A stretch of DNA of 64,000 nucleotides from Nocardia cyriacigeorgica (lineage in GTDB: Bacteria > Actinomycetota > Actinomycetes > Mycobacteriales > Mycobacteriaceae). The stretch is taken from NCBI RefSeq assembly GCF_010858045.1, contig NZ_JAAGVC010000015.1, positions 1-64,000 of the forward strand. The letters run 5' to 3'. Both the position numbers and the translations under genes were made by a program. The notes under the pieces were generated by a model. It did no database searches. It had not been told where the DNA came from and was given only the letters and a program-made list of their open reading frames with translations. Within the stretch, counting starts at the first letter, position 1. Each line of letters opens with the position of its first letter. Below, piece by piece: positions 43,952 through 53,239 of this stretch.

Positions 43952-44713
43952 ATGGCACAACGATTCGCCGACCGGGTCGTCCTGATCACCGGAGCGACCT
44001 CGGGCGTGGGCGAGGCAGTGGCCCGGCGGGTGGCCGCGGAGGGTGCCGCGGTGGTCCTCGGAGCGCGCGGAAAAGAAGCGGGCATGCGGGTGGCCGAGCA
44101 GATCCGCGCCGACGGTGGGCGCGCGGTCTTCGTACCCACCGATGTCCGGAATGAGGAGGAAGTCGCCGCGCTGACGCGGGCGGCCGCCGACGAGTTCGGC
44201 CGGCTCGACGCCGCATTCAACAATGTCGGAGCCGTCACGGCGTACGGGCCGGTCGCCGACATCGATGGCGCGGCCTGGCGCGATGAGCTCGAACTCAACC
44301 TGACCAGCGTCTTCTACGGTCTGCGCCATCAAGTTCCGGCCATGGCGGCCTCGGGCGGCGGCGCGATCCTGAACAACGCGTCCAACCTGGGCGTGGTGGG
44401 GATGGCGTCGGTGGCGCCGTACGTCGCCGCCAAGCACGGCGTCGTCGGATTGTCCCGCGCGGTCGCGCTGGAGGCGGCCGATCAGGGTGTACGGGTGAAC
44501 GCGCTGGTTTCCGGGGCCGTGGATACCCCGGCTTTCCGCAACTCGATGGGCGCCACCCCGGAAGGGGAGGCGGCGATCGCGGCGCTGCATCCACTGGGCC
44601 GGATCAGCCGGCCGGAGGAGATCGCGTCGCTGTGCGCGTACCTGCTGAGCCCGGAATCGAGCTTCGTCACCGGCGCCGCCCTCACCATCGACGGGGGATT
44701 CACGGCGCGGTGA
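43952..44713 (+). CDS. Short-chain dehydrogenase/reductase (SDR)
   Basis: 253 residues from the ATG at 43952, with AAGGGA further upstream. Classical SDR: T-G-A-T-S-G-V-G nucleotide loop, N-N-V-G-A, catalytic Ser in N-N-A-S-N, Y-V-A-A-K, and a C-terminal T-G-A-A-L-T-I-D-G-G-F. The acidic/basic pattern after beta-2 (G-A-R) suggests NADP. Substrate unknown. It is isolated between the Hsp70-like gene and the FprB-like reductase, with which it converges. Confidence 0.92.
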   Translation: MAQRFADRVVLITGATSGVGEAVARRVAAEGAAVVLGARGKEAGMRVAEQIRADGGRAVFVPTDVRNEEEVAALTRAAADEFGRLDAAFNNVGAVTAYGPVADIDGAAWRDELELNLTSVFYGLRHQVPAMAASGGGAILNNASNLGVVGMASVAPYVAAKHGVVGLSRAVALEAADQGVRVNALVSGAVDTPAFRNSMGATPEGEAAIAALHPLGRISRPEEIASLCAYLLSPESSFVTGAALTIDGGFTAR

Positions 44714-44898
44714 TCAGCGACCGCATCGCACGCACCGGCCCCTCATCGGCCGATGCGTGCGATGCGGCCTCGGACCTCAGGAACGCGAAAGGTACGGCAC
44801 CGCACCACGGGCCGCGTGTTCCGGCACTCCCGAGACCGACAACGAGCGCGCCGGAGCACATGGCTCCGGCACGCTCGTCGGTATCGGTTCGGATCGCG

Positions 44899-46485
44899 TC
44901 AGATCCGGTTGAGCAGGCGCCGCACCGGTCCGGTCGGGCGCAAAACCGCGCCCCCGGGCCGGAGATCGGGCTGCCTGCTGCGGACCAAGTGGTCGAATCC
45001 GTCCGCACCGCCCGATGGCGCGCGCAGCCGCCCGGCGTTGAAGTCGTCGGCCAGCTGCTGCACCGTCTGCTGGGCGCAGGACTTGTTGGTGCCGATGAAT
45101 CCGGTGGGCCCACGCTTGATCCAGCCGGTGACGTAGGTGCCCGGCAGCACCGAACCACCCGGCTGATCGAGCACCCGGCCGTCCAGGTTCGGGATCACAC
45201 CCGCCCGCTCGTCGAACGGCAGACCAGGCAGCGGCACGCCCCGGTAACCCACCGAGGTGAGCACCAGCCCGGCATCGAGCCGCTCGGTCTGCTCGGTGGC
45301 CACCGCGCGGACGTTGCCCTCGGCGTCGGTGACCAGCTCATTGCGGACCACCTCGATACCGCTGACCTGGTCCGGGCCGAGTATCTCGGTCGGCGAGGAC
45401 AGGTAGCGGAAGACGATCCGGCGTCGCTGCCCGACCGGTCGGTTGCGCACCGAATGCAGCAGGCGCAGCTTCTGCTCGACCTGGTACGGCAGATCGTCGG
45501 TGATCTCCGGCAGCTCGCCCTCGATGACGATGTCGACATCGGATCCGAGCAGGCCGACGAACTCCGGCACCGTGAACGCCGACTCCGCCGGACCACGCCG
45601 GCCGAGGATGACGACCTCGTCGATCCGGCTGTCGCGCAAGGCGTCCAGCGCGATATCCGAGATGTCGGTGCCGACCAGCGATTCCGGGTCGATGGTGAGG
45701 ATGCGCGCCACGTCCAGCGCCACATTGCCGTTGCCGACGATCACCGCACGCGTACTGGACAGATCGAAGCCGCGGTTGACGTGATCGGGATGGCCGTTGT
45801 ACCAGGCGACGAAATCGGTGGCCGACACATTGCCGGCCAGGCCCTCGCCCGGAATGCCGAGCTTACGGTCCGAGGAGGCACCGACGGCGTAGATCACCGC
45901 ATGGTGGTAGGCCAGCAGCTCCTCGTGCGAGATGTGCTTGCCCACCTCGACATTCAGGTACGAACCGAAGCCGGGCTGGGCGGACATGACGTCGAAGAGC
46001 TTGCTGACCTGGCGGGTCTTGCCGTGGTCGGGGGCGACGCCGTGGCGGGCCAGACCGTAGGGCACCGGCAGCCGGTCGAACATCGTCACCGTGACGTCGG
46101 GCTGGGTGAGCAGCTCGTCGGCGGCGTACATGGCCGAGGGACCGGAGCCGACGATGGCGACCCGCAGCGGTTCACGTTCGGTGCGGATCTCGGGAGCCGG
46201 TACCGGCTTGGCCAGGATGGGCCGCGGCCGCGACTGCCGATAGAACTGCGCGTTGATCTCGATGAAGGGCTTCTGCTCTTCGGTCAGTTTCTTCGACGAG
46301 GTGATCGCGTCCACCGGGCAGGCCGAGGCGCAGGCACCGCAGTCCACGCACGCCTGCGGGTCGACGTAGAGCATTTCCGCGCTCAGGAAGTCGGGCTCGT
46401 CGGGCGTGGGGTGGATGCAGTTGACCGGGCAGGCGTAGACGCAGGACGCGTCGCTACAGCAGGACTGCGTGACAACGTAGGGCAT
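44899..46485 (-). CDS. fprB: Ferredoxin-ferredoxin/NADP reductase fusion (FprB-like)
   Basis: 528 residues. The N-terminal ~75 residues are a 7Fe/8Fe-type ferredoxin (C-x-x-D-A-S-C-V-Y-A-C-P-V-N-C-I-H and C-V-D-C-G-A-C-A-S-A-C-P-V). The rest is an adrenodoxin-reductase-like flavoprotein (V-A-I-V-G-S-G-P-S-A-M-Y-A FAD site, V-I-V-G-N-G-N-V-A-L-D-V-A NADP site, G-W-I-K-R-G-P-T-G-F-I-G near the end). It moves electrons between NADPH and ferredoxin partners. It lies 7 nt after the AurF-like diiron gene on the same strand, as Rv0885-fprB in M. tuberculosis, so it is the likely electron donor to that oxygenase. Confidence 0.92.
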   Translation of the reverse strand: MPYVVTQSCCSDASCVYACPVNCIHPTPDEPDFLSAEMLYVDPQACVDCGACASACPVDAITSSKKLTEEQKPFIEINAQFYRQSRPRPILAKPVPAPEIRTEREPLRVAIVGSGPSAMYAADELLTQPDVTVTMFDRLPVPYGLARHGVAPDHGKTRQVSKLFDVMSAQPGFGSYLNVEVGKHISHEELLAYHHAVIYAVGASSDRKLGIPGEGLAGNVSATDFVAWYNGHPDHVNRGFDLSSTRAVIVGNGNVALDVARILTIDPESLVGTDISDIALDALRDSRIDEVVILGRRGPAESAFTVPEFVGLLGSDVDIVIEGELPEITDDLPYQVEQKLRLLHSVRNRPVGQRRRIVFRYLSSPTEILGPDQVSGIEVVRNELVTDAEGNVRAVATEQTERLDAGLVLTSVGYRGVPLPGLPFDERAGVIPNLDGRVLDQPGGSVLPGTYVTGWIKRGPTGFIGTNKSCAQQTVQQLADDFNAGRLRAPSGGADGFDHLVRSRQPDLRPGGAVLRPTGPVRRLLNRI

Positions 46486-46492
46486 GGGTACC

Positions 46493-47503
46493 TCAGGCCG
46501 CCTTGCCGACCACGCGCAGCGGCTCGGAACGGTAACGGGTCGAGTGACCGTCGATACCGAGCAGCTTCCACACGCGCTTGGAGATCGGGTTCATCAGGCC
46601 GATCTCCTTGGCCAGCGAACGGACGTCGGCGAAGTAGTCGCTGAAGACCTGCTTGGCCTCCTTGGAACCGTAGAACAGCTCCTTGCGCACCGATTCCGGG
46701 ATGTCGAACTCGTCGAAGAAGCTGCGCGGCGGGGTCGCGATGGCGCGGCCGAGGATCCACATGATGATCGGCATCGCGATCGAGAGAACGAAGCGGTTGG
46801 CCGCGTTGCCCTCGGGCACGTGCTGCTTGAGGAATTCGTGCGCGAAGGAGATGTGGCGCGCTTCCTCGGCGACGTGGATGGCCATGACGCCACGCATGAT
46901 GGGGTGCACGTCCTCACCCGAGCGCAGGATGTCCTTCTGGATGTGGTCGATCGGCTCCTCGCCGGCGAGCACGGCCATGAAGAACAGGTTCGGGGCCAGC
47001 ACGGCGACCGGGACGGCCAGGTGGCGCAGCTGGCGAACCAGCGGGCCCATGCCGGGCACGTCGATGCCGATGCGGTTGACCATCTCCTGGAACATCAGGG
47101 TGTGGTTGTGCTCCTCGATCATCTCGTGGGAGCAGTAGCGGAACTCCGGCGAGCCGTTGGGCAGACCGAAGACGTGCTGCATCATGCCGCTGATGAGGAT
47201 GGCCTCGAACTGGAGGCCGACCTTGGCCACGTTCGACTGGCGGTACTTGCCGACCGCGATCTTCTGCTCATCCGAGAGCGCCAGGTACCACGGATGGCGG
47301 CCGAGCGGATCGGCGGACTGGGGCAGGATCCAGCGCTCGGGCTTGGTATCCGCATCGAAGTCCGGGTTCTCCCAGTCGATGTCTTCGAAGGGATCGAAGT
47401 GCCGGTTCACCGAGCCCTCCGACAGCAGCAGCAGCTTCTGGGCGTACTCCTGGGCCTGCGCGACCACCGGGTCGGTGTCGGGTGTCGTGGTGGCTGCGGA
47501 CAT
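46493..47503 (-). CDS. AurF-like diiron oxygenase (Rv0885-type)
   Basis: About 336 residues from the ATG at 47503; a frame start 45 nt upstream lies within the operator. All-helical ferritin-like protein with the diiron signatures Q-F-E-A, Y-C-S-H-E-M-I-E-E-H-N-H, and H-V-A-E-E-A-R-H-I. Homologues include the p-aminobenzoate N-oxygenase AurF, but actinobacterial members of the Rv0885 type have no assigned substrate. The two hydrophobic helices fit a membrane-near fold. It is first in an operon with the FprB-like reductase, and its promoter carries an internal palindrome. Confidence 0.85.
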   Translation of the reverse strand: MSAATTTPDTDPVVAQAQEYAQKLLLLSEGSVNRHFDPFEDIDWENPDFDADTKPERWILPQSADPLGRHPWYLALSDEQKIAVGKYRQSNVAKVGLQFEAILISGMMQHVFGLPNGSPEFRYCSHEMIEEHNHTLMFQEMVNRIGIDVPGMGPLVRQLRHLAVPVAVLAPNLFFMAVLAGEEPIDHIQKDILRSGEDVHPIMRGVMAIHVAEEARHISFAHEFLKQHVPEGNAANRFVLSIAMPIIMWILGRAIATPPRSFFDEFDIPESVRKELFYGSKEAKQVFSDYFADVRSLAKEIGLMNPISKRVWKLLGIDGHSTRYRSEPLRVVGKAA

Positions 47504-47532
47504 CGTCGTCACTGCCTCTCGGTCGGGAATAC

Positions 47533-47576
47533 CTATTACTGTTCCCAATAGTTACATCAACCGAGAGTCACGTCAA
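47533..47576 (-). promoter_or_regulatory. Promoter with overlapping palindrome for the AurF-like/FprB operon
   Basis: On the minus strand TTGACG (47576-47571) and AACTAT (47553-47548) are 17 nt apart. CTATT and AATAG with a 9-nt centre (47533-47551) overlap the -10, and a wider GGGAA/TTCCC repeat encloses the site. This placement fits a repressor. No regulator gene is adjacent. Confidence 0.5.
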
Positions 47577-47659
47577 CATGGGCTGGTCCGGGCGGCGGGT
47601 CGGATCCGGTGACGCATTCTTCGGACCCGACCGGCCGCCCAGAGGTCCCGCTTACCGCC

Positions 47660-48778
47660 CTAGCCCACGCCGAGCTGCGACAACGCCGCGAACACCGCGT
47701 CACCCGGCACGGCCAAGGTCAGCCCGATGGCCCCGGCGGATACCGCGGCCGCGGCCGCGACGCGCGCACCCCTGCGGGCACCGCGCCGGGAGAAAACCCA
47801 CGGTCGAGCGGCGGAAACCGGCTCGGCCGGCGCCGCCGACGCGGCCGCCCGCCTGGCCATGAGCGCGGCACCGGTGGCGATGGTGCGCTCCGGATCCGCA
47901 GCGATGACGATCGGGCGGGCCAGCTCATCCCCCAGCACCCGCGCCACCTCGGCCGGGCGGGCCGCGCCGCCGACCACCAGCACCCGGTCGACGTCGGCCA
48001 TCGTCACATCGGCCAGCCGCAGGCACCGGTAGACCAACTCGAGCGAATCGCGGACATGCTCGCCGCGCAGCTCGCCCGCCAGATCCGGCGCCGGCGAACC
48101 GCCCGGTTCCCCACCCGACCGGCCATGGACCGCTCGCGCGGTCATCAACGCCCCGAACGCGCGCCCACCGAAATCCCGGGACCGCAGCGTGCCCATCACC
48201 GGGTTGTCCGGGCATCCGGCCCCGACCCGCACCAGCGTCACATCCAGGCTCGCGCCACCCAGGTCGTAGACCAGGGCCAGTCCGGGCATGAGCGGACCGT
48301 GTTCGGCCTCCAGCCATGCGGCGGCGGCGACCGGTTCGGCCACCAGCGTCACCCGTTGCAGGCCTGCGGCGTCGAGCGCGGCGCGTAGCTCGCCCACCTG
48401 TTGGTCGCTGTACCCCACCGGGTGGGTCAGCGTGATACCCGCGGGGTCGTCGTGCAGGTCGTCGCGGGCGTCCGCGATCAGGCAGTCGGCGACGACCGCC
48501 ACCAGATCGGCGGGGGTCAAGGTGCGATTGCCGATCCGGGCCGCGCTCGCGCCGCGCTGGGTCAGATCCGCGAATTCGGTGACCACGCGGCCGTGCCGGG
48601 GAATGATGCCGAGCCGGGCCGTGCCCGTGCTGTCGAAGGCGAGGGTGGTGCGGTGGGTGCGGGCCGGTGGCCGGGCGGCCCGGCGACGGCGGCCGGGCGG
48701 CGCCTTCACCGAATCCTGCTGTGCTACTGCCGAAACCGTGTTCACCGTGCCGATGCTCAATCCGAGACCAAACGCCAT
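47660..48778 (-). CDS. Hsp70-like ATPase with C-terminal membrane anchor, no tail
   Basis: 372 residues from the ATG at 48778, chosen because the paralogue at 41136-43454 starts at the same point (x-G-L-G-x-S-I-G-T-V-N). Nucleotide-binding motifs: S-I-G-T-V-N-T, V-Y-D-L-G-G-A-S-L-D-V-T-L, P-V-A-A-A-A-W-L, V-L-V-V-G-G-A-A-R-P. A basic stretch (R-R-G-A-R-R-G-A-R) precedes one hydrophobic helix near residue 345, and the protein ends ~15 residues later. There is no peptide-binding domain, so it is not a general chaperone. The role is unknown; it may be a membrane-tethered ATPase switch. Confidence 0.82.
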   Translation of the reverse strand: MAFGLGLSIGTVNTVSAVAQQDSVKAPPGRRRRAARPPARTHRTTLAFDSTGTARLGIIPRHGRVVTEFADLTQRGASAARIGNRTLTPADLVAVVADCLIADARDDLHDDPAGITLTHPVGYSDQQVGELRAALDAAGLQRVTLVAEPVAAAAWLEAEHGPLMPGLALVYDLGGASLDVTLVRVGAGCPDNPVMGTLRSRDFGGRAFGALMTARAVHGRSGGEPGGSPAPDLAGELRGEHVRDSLELVYRCLRLADVTMADVDRVLVVGGAARPAEVARVLGDELARPIVIAADPERTIATGAALMARRAAASAAPAEPVSAARPWVFSRRGARRGARVAAAAAVSAGAIGLTLAVPGDAVFAALSQLGVG

Positions 48779-49051
48779 CGAAATCCACCTGATCGCCGAG
48801 CGGACATGCTTCGAACGCCCATCAGGCAATCATTCCGCGATCGGCCTGCCAACCACCGGACACCAGGTTGTCCTCTATCGCCTCTCCCCCGCACCGGCCG
48901 TTCCGCGCACCGCCGGCGCTCTCACCAGCGCCGTCGCTGACACCACGCGGGCACGCCGGCGCGCGCACGGAAGCGGACCGGACACGCCGGATGACCTGAT
49001 CCGGTTTGCCGAGCGGACACTGCCGCCACCGCACCGGAGGCCGAGATGCGC
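48779..49051. other. Intergenic region between sulfate transporter and Hsp70-like genes
   Basis: 273 nt after cysA (leftward) and before the Hsp70-like start. It must hold the Hsp70-like promoter. No clear hexamers, hairpin or small gene were recognised. Confidence 0.35.
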
Positions 49052-50047
49052 TCAGCTGGTGGGCAATTCCGGGATCCGGGTGGCCCGCGCGTAGACGGTC
49101 TCGCCCTCGGACAGTCGCAGCGCCTCGGCGTCGCCGCGGGTCACCTGCGCCGCGAACAGATCGCCGGTGGCGGCGTTGCGCATCTCCACTCGCACCTCGA
49201 AACCGAGGTGCACCACCCGCTCGACGGTGGCGCGGGTGACCCCGGCCGATTCCGCGGTGCCCTCGTGCTCGGCCAGCGCCATGCTGGGATCGCGGCCCAC
49301 GCGAATGTCGTGCGGGCGCACCAGATGGCCGTTGAGCCGGGCCACCGCGCCGAGGAAGGACATGACGAATTCGTTGGCGGGCCGGTCGTAGACGTCTTCG
49401 GGGGTACCGACCTGTTCGATGCGCCCGGCGTTCATCACCGCGATCCGGTCGGCCACGTCCAGGGCCTCTTCCTGATCGTGGGTGACCAGCACGGTGGTCA
49501 CGTGTACCTCGTCGTGCAGCCGGCGCAGCCAGGTGCGCAGATCGGCGCGCACCTTGGCGTCGAGCGCACCGAACGGTTCGTCCAGCAGCAGCACCTGCGG
49601 GTCGACGGCCAGTGCCCGCGCCAGCGCCATGCGCTGACGCTGACCGCCCGACAGCTGCGCCGGATACCGGTGCTGGAAACCGTCCAGCCCGACGATGCCG
49701 AGCAACTCGTCGACCCGCTTGGCGATCTCGGCCTTCGGCCGCTTACGGATCTTGAGCCCGAACGCGACGTTGTCGCGCACGGTCATGTGCTTGAACGCGG
49801 CGTAGTGCTGGAAAACGAAGCCGATATCGCGCTTCTGCGGGGGCACCCGGGTGACGTCGCGATCGGAGATCACCACCACGCCCGAATCCAGCGTCTCCAG
49901 ACCGGCGATCGAGCGCAGCAGCGTCGACTTGCCGGAACCGGACGGGCCGAGCAGCGCGGTGAGCTCCCCGGAGGGGATGTCGATGCTGACGTCGTCCAGC
50001 GCGGCGAACGATCCGTAATTCTTGCGCGCGTTGGTCACGGTGATCAT
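49052..50047 (-). CDS. cysA: Sulfate ABC transporter ATP-binding protein CysA
   Basis: 331 residues. Walker [10 protein letters not shown], signature L-S-G-G-Q-R-Q-R, Walker [13 protein letters not shown], and H-loop V-T-H-D. The last ~90 residues form a TOBE-like regulatory domain (V-R-P-H-D-I-R-V-G). It powers sulfate/thiosulfate uptake with CysT and CysW. It is last in the sbp-cysT-cysW-cysA operon, 49 nt after cysW, the same order as subI-cysT-cysW-cysA1 in M. tuberculosis. Confidence 0.96.
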   Translation of the reverse strand: MITVTNARKNYGSFAALDDVSIDIPSGELTALLGPSGSGKSTLLRSIAGLETLDSGVVVISDRDVTRVPPQKRDIGFVFQHYAAFKHMTVRDNVAFGLKIRKRPKAEIAKRVDELLGIVGLDGFQHRYPAQLSGGQRQRMALARALAVDPQVLLLDEPFGALDAKVRADLRTWLRRLHDEVHVTTVLVTHDQEEALDVADRIAVMNAGRIEQVGTPEDVYDRPANEFVMSFLGAVARLNGHLVRPHDIRVGRDPSMALAEHEGTAESAGVTRATVERVVHLGFEVRVEMRNAATGDLFAAQVTRGDAEALRLSEGETVYARATRIPELPTS

Positions 50048-50096
50048 TGGTTGCCTCCGGCAGTCGACATCGGTGCCCTGCGCGCGGCAGTGCCGA

Positions 50097-50903
50097 TCAT
50101 TTGTTGCCCCGCTTGCGTTCGAGCAGGGTCATCAGCAGCAGGGTGACCAGGGCAATGCCCATGAGCAGGGTGGCGGCGCTGTAGGCGCCGAAGGTGTTGT
50201 GGTCGTCCATGTACCTGGCGTGCACCAGCAGCGTCAGGGTCTGGGAGACGCCCGCGAAACCGGAGGACACCATGATCACCGCGCCGAACTCGCCGAGCGA
50301 GCGCGCCACGGTGAGCACGATGCCGTAGGTCAGGCCCCAGCGGATCGCGGGCAGCGTGATCCGCCAGAACGTCTGCCAGCGGGAGGCGCCGAGGGTCGCC
50401 GCGGCCTGCTCCTGATCGTCGCCGATCTCGTGCAGCACCGGCTCGACCTCGCGCACCACGAACGGCAGCGTCACGAAGATCGTCGCGATGATCATGCCGG
50501 GCAGTCCGAAGATCACCCGGAAGCCGGCCGAGTCGAGGCCGCCGAACCAGCCGCCCGCGCCCCACAGCATGATCAGCGCGACACCGACCACCACCGGCGA
50601 TACCGCGAACGGCAGGTCGACGATGCCCTGTACCAGACTGCGGCCGGGGAACCGGCCGCGCACCAGCGCGATCGCGGTGATCACGCCGAAGACGACGTTC
50701 ACCGGGACCACGATCGCCACGATGATCATCGACAGGTTGAACGCCGAGATCGCGGCAGGCGTGCTGATGGAATCGAGGAACGGACCGATCCCGTCGCCGA
50801 AGGTGCGGTAGAGGATCACCCCGAGCGGCAGCACCAGCAAGACGAACAGGTACCCGAGCGCGACGACGCGCAGCGAGAGCCGCACCGGTGTCGAGAGCTT
50901 CAT
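50097..50903 (-). CDS. cysW: Sulfate ABC transporter permease CysW
   Basis: 268 residues with six predicted membrane helices and the permease EAA loop ([15 protein letters not shown]). The [12 protein letters not shown] stretch is typical of CysW. Its ATG overlaps the cysT stop (ATGA). It forms the membrane channel with CysT. Confidence 0.95.
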   Translation of the reverse strand: MKLSTPVRLSLRVVALGYLFVLLVLPLGVILYRTFGDGIGPFLDSISTPAAISAFNLSMIIVAIVVPVNVVFGVITAIALVRGRFPGRSLVQGIVDLPFAVSPVVVGVALIMLWGAGGWFGGLDSAGFRVIFGLPGMIIATIFVTLPFVVREVEPVLHEIGDDQEQAAATLGASRWQTFWRITLPAIRWGLTYGIVLTVARSLGEFGAVIMVSSGFAGVSQTLTLLVHARYMDDHNTFGAYSAATLLMGIALVTLLLMTLLERKRGNK

Positions 50904-51811
50904 CGCGCCTCCTGCTCCTTCCTGGCCGTCCGCTCGGCGAACAACCGCAGCACCAGCAGCGAGACGAAAGCGATGGCAAGCAGCGCCACCGAGACCGCGG
51001 CGGCCGCGACCGGCCGGTCGATCTCGATCTGCTGCTGGATGTACTGCGAGGCCATCTGGGTCTCGCGCGGGATATTGCCGCCGATCAGCACCACCGAGCC
51101 GTATTCGCCGATAGCGCGGGCGAAGGCCAGGCCGCCACCGCTGATGATCGCGGGCGTCAGGGTGGGCAGCACGATCCGCCGGAAGGTGGTCCAGTTGTCC
51201 GCACCCAGCGACAGCGCGGCTTGCTCCACTTCCTTGTCCACCTCGATCAGCACCGGCTGCACCGAGCGCACCACGAACGGCAGCGTGACGAACGCCAGCG
51301 CCACCACCAGACCCGGCTGGGTGGCGTTGAGGTGGATGTTGATCGGGCTCTCCGGCCCGTACAGCGACAGCAGCACGATGCTGGCCACGATGGTCGGCAG
51401 CGCGAACGGCAGATCGATCAGCGCGTTGACGATGCCCTTACCCGGGAAATCGTCGCGCACCAGCACCCAGGCGATCAGGGTGCCCATCACCACGTTGATC
51501 AGCGCGACGATCACCGAGACGAACACGGTGACCCGCAGCGAGGCCAGCGCGACCGGCGAGGTGACCGCCTCCCAGAAGCCGGACCAGCCCTCGTCGAAGG
51601 CGCTGACGGTGAGCGCGGCCAGTGGCAGCAGCACGATGATGCTGAGCCACAGCACCGCCGTGGCGATGCCGAGCGGGCCCACCGAGCCCGTCACCCGCAG
51701 CCACGACCAGTTCGGTCCCCGCGAGCCCGCGGCGGCGGGTTTGCTCAGCTCTGTGGTGGCGCCGGAACCGGGCGCGGGTTCGGTTCCGGCGCTGTTACTA
51801 CTGTCTGTCAC
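50900..51811 (-). CDS. cysT: Sulfate ABC transporter permease CysT
   Basis: 303 residues, GTG start. A ~40-residue cytoplasmic Ser/Ala-rich tail precedes six membrane helices. Permease loop L-G-A-D-N-W-T-T-F-R-R-I-V-L-P and the D-L-P-F-A-L-P-T-I-V-A motif. It pairs with CysW. The 4-nt overlap with cysW and 35-nt gap after sbp support one transcript. Confidence 0.95.
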   Translation of the reverse strand: MTDSSNSAGTEPAPGSGATTELSKPAAAGSRGPNWSWLRVTGSVGPLGIATAVLWLSIIVLLPLAALTVSAFDEGWSGFWEAVTSPVALASLRVTVFVSVIVALINVVMGTLIAWVLVRDDFPGKGIVNALIDLPFALPTIVASIVLLSLYGPESPINIHLNATQPGLVVALAFVTLPFVVRSVQPVLIEVDKEVEQAALSLGADNWTTFRRIVLPTLTPAIISGGGLAFARAIGEYGSVVLIGGNIPRETQMASQYIQQQIEIDRPVAAAAVSVALLAIAFVSLLVLRLFAERTARKEQEAR

Positions 51812-51846
51812 GGTGTCGAGTATCGCGTGTGTGCCGGCTCACCCGT

Positions 51847-52893
51847 CTACTTGGTGGCGTTGTCGTAGATGATGGCGATCTTGCCGGTACCCTGCGCGAA
51901 CAGTTCGGCGTCGACCGTTTTCCAGCCACCGAGGTCGGCGATCGTGTACAGCTTCTCCGGTTGCGGGAAGTCGGCGGCGAATTCGGCGGCGACACCGGGA
52001 TCGACCGGCCGGAACCCGGCCTCGGCCCAGGCGCGCTGGCCCTCGGTGGTGAACAGGAAGTCGCGGAAGGCTGTGGCCTTCTCCTTGTTCTTGCTGTTGT
52101 TGAGCACCGCGACCGGGTTCTCGATCTTGAAGGTGTCGGCCGGGACGATGTGCTCGACCGGGTCGCCGTTGCGTTCGATGAAGATCGCCTCGTTCTCATA
52201 GCTCAGCAGCACGTCGCCGGTGCCCTGCAGGAACGTCTCGGTGGCGTCGCGGCCGGACTTGGGCTGTACCCGCATGTGCTCGGGCGAGATCAGCTTCGAC
52301 AGATAGTCCAGGCCGGCCTGCGGGTTCTTACCGCCCTCGCTCTTGGCCGCGTACGGCGCCAGCAGGTTCCACTTGGCCGAGCCGGAGCTGAACGGATTCG
52401 GGGTCACCACCTCGACGCCGGGCTTCAGCAGATCGTCCCAGGTCTTGATGCCCTTCGGATTGCCCTCGCGGACGACGATGGTGACCACCGAGCCGAACGG
52501 AATGCCCTTGGTGGCATCGGCATTCCAGCTCTCGTCGACCAGTCCGGCGTCCACCAGCCTGGTGACGTCGGGCTCCACGGAGAAGTTCACCACATCGGCC
52601 TGAGCGCCGTCCTTGACCTTGCGGGACTGGTCTCCGGAGGCACCGTAGGACTGCTGGACCGCCACGCCCTTGCCCGCCTCGGTCGCGTTGAACGCCGGGA
52701 TCACCTTGTCGAAACCGGGCTTGGGCACCGCGTAGGCGTACAGGTTGATGGTGCCGCCACTGCCGTCGGCGACCTGGCCGTCGACCGAATCGCTGGCGCC
52801 GCCGCTGCACGCACTGAGCGCGAACGCCGCGATCGCGGTGAAAGCGATGGCGGCGCGGCGTCGGCGTGCGGTGAGCCGGCTGGTGCGTGACAT
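51847..52893 (-). CDS. subI: Sulfate-binding lipoprotein (Sbp/SubI)
   Basis: 348 residues from the ATG at 52893, which has AAAGG upstream; an upstream ATG at 52959 would put the signal peptide too far in. Twin-Arg-like R-R-R-R start, hydrophobic core and lipobox L-S-A-C make it a lipid-anchored binding protein. Mature motifs: Y-G-A-S-G-D-Q-S-R-K-V, A-D-V-V-N-F-S, P-N-P-F-S-S-G-S-A-K-W-N, typical of sulfate/thiosulfate-binding proteins. First structural gene behind a cysteine-type leader peptide (53081-53170), about 190 nt upstream. Confidence 0.95.
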   Translation of the reverse strand: MSRTSRLTARRRRAAIAFTAIAAFALSACSGGASDSVDGQVADGSGGTINLYAYAVPKPGFDKVIPAFNATEAGKGVAVQQSYGASGDQSRKVKDGAQADVVNFSVEPDVTRLVDAGLVDESWNADATKGIPFGSVVTIVVREGNPKGIKTWDDLLKPGVEVVTPNPFSSGSAKWNLLAPYAAKSEGGKNPQAGLDYLSKLISPEHMRVQPKSGRDATETFLQGTGDVLLSYENEAIFIERNGDPVEHIVPADTFKIENPVAVLNNSKNKEKATAFRDFLFTTEGQRAWAEAGFRPVDPGVAAEFAADFPQPEKLYTIADLGGWKTVDAELFAQGTGKIAIIYDNATK

Positions 52894-53080
52894 GGGTTGG
52901 ACCTTTCTCGGGGCCGCCATGAACTCGGGGGGTCTGGCGGAGAACATCGGGATCGACAACAGACCTGCCCTGACGGCAGTGGCGCGACTTACCGGCCGGA
53001 AGGGCCGCTGGGTTCGGGCAACGCTGCGAAAAAGGTGCGCACCAGTCTAGGAGGAGACGCGCAGAACTGCCCGGATCCGA

Positions 53081-53170
53081 TCACCGACAGTGAATATCCG
53101 CGACAACGAGGCAGCCCACCGCGATCAACGCCAATTCATGGCGGACCTGCGGCACAACACTCGTCGACAC
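53081..53170 (-). CDS. Cysteine-responsive leader peptide upstream of the sulfate transporter (Ms4533A-like)
   Basis: A 29-residue ORF, GTG at 53170 to TGA at 53081. It contains E-L-A-L-I-A-V-G-C-L-V-V and ends D-I-H-C-R, so Cys codons stand at residues 20 and 28, just before the stop. TACAGT is exactly 7 nt upstream of the GTG, so the transcript is leaderless. The placement before the sulfate-binding protein matches the second cysteine-attenuator ORF known from M. smegmatis (upstream of MSMEG_4533). About 190 nt separate it from the next start, with small GC-rich hairpins such as CTGCC/GGCAG. It probably couples transporter expression to cysteine supply. Confidence 0.75.
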   Translation of the reverse strand: MSTSVVPQVRHELALIAVGCLVVADIHCR

Positions 53171-53183
53171 CCGGCAGACTGTA
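53171..53183 (-). promoter_or_regulatory. -10 element of the leaderless sulfate-transporter leader
   Basis: TACAGT (53183-53178 on the minus strand) followed by 7 nt and GTG. The divergent gap to the M48 gene also has the perfect palindrome GATTCGAATC at 53200-53209, near where a -35 would lie; a regulator could bind there. Confidence 0.6.
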
Positions 53184-53239
53184 GCAGAGCACTCGAGCCG
53201 ATTCGAATCGACGAATCCCAGATCCACGGGGGAACCACC

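Noticed and set aside
53090..53239. Longer N-terminus for the M48 protease
   Set aside because: The frame is open but crosses the oppositely oriented leader peptide; ATG 53240 has a G-rich ribosome site and starts the conserved part.
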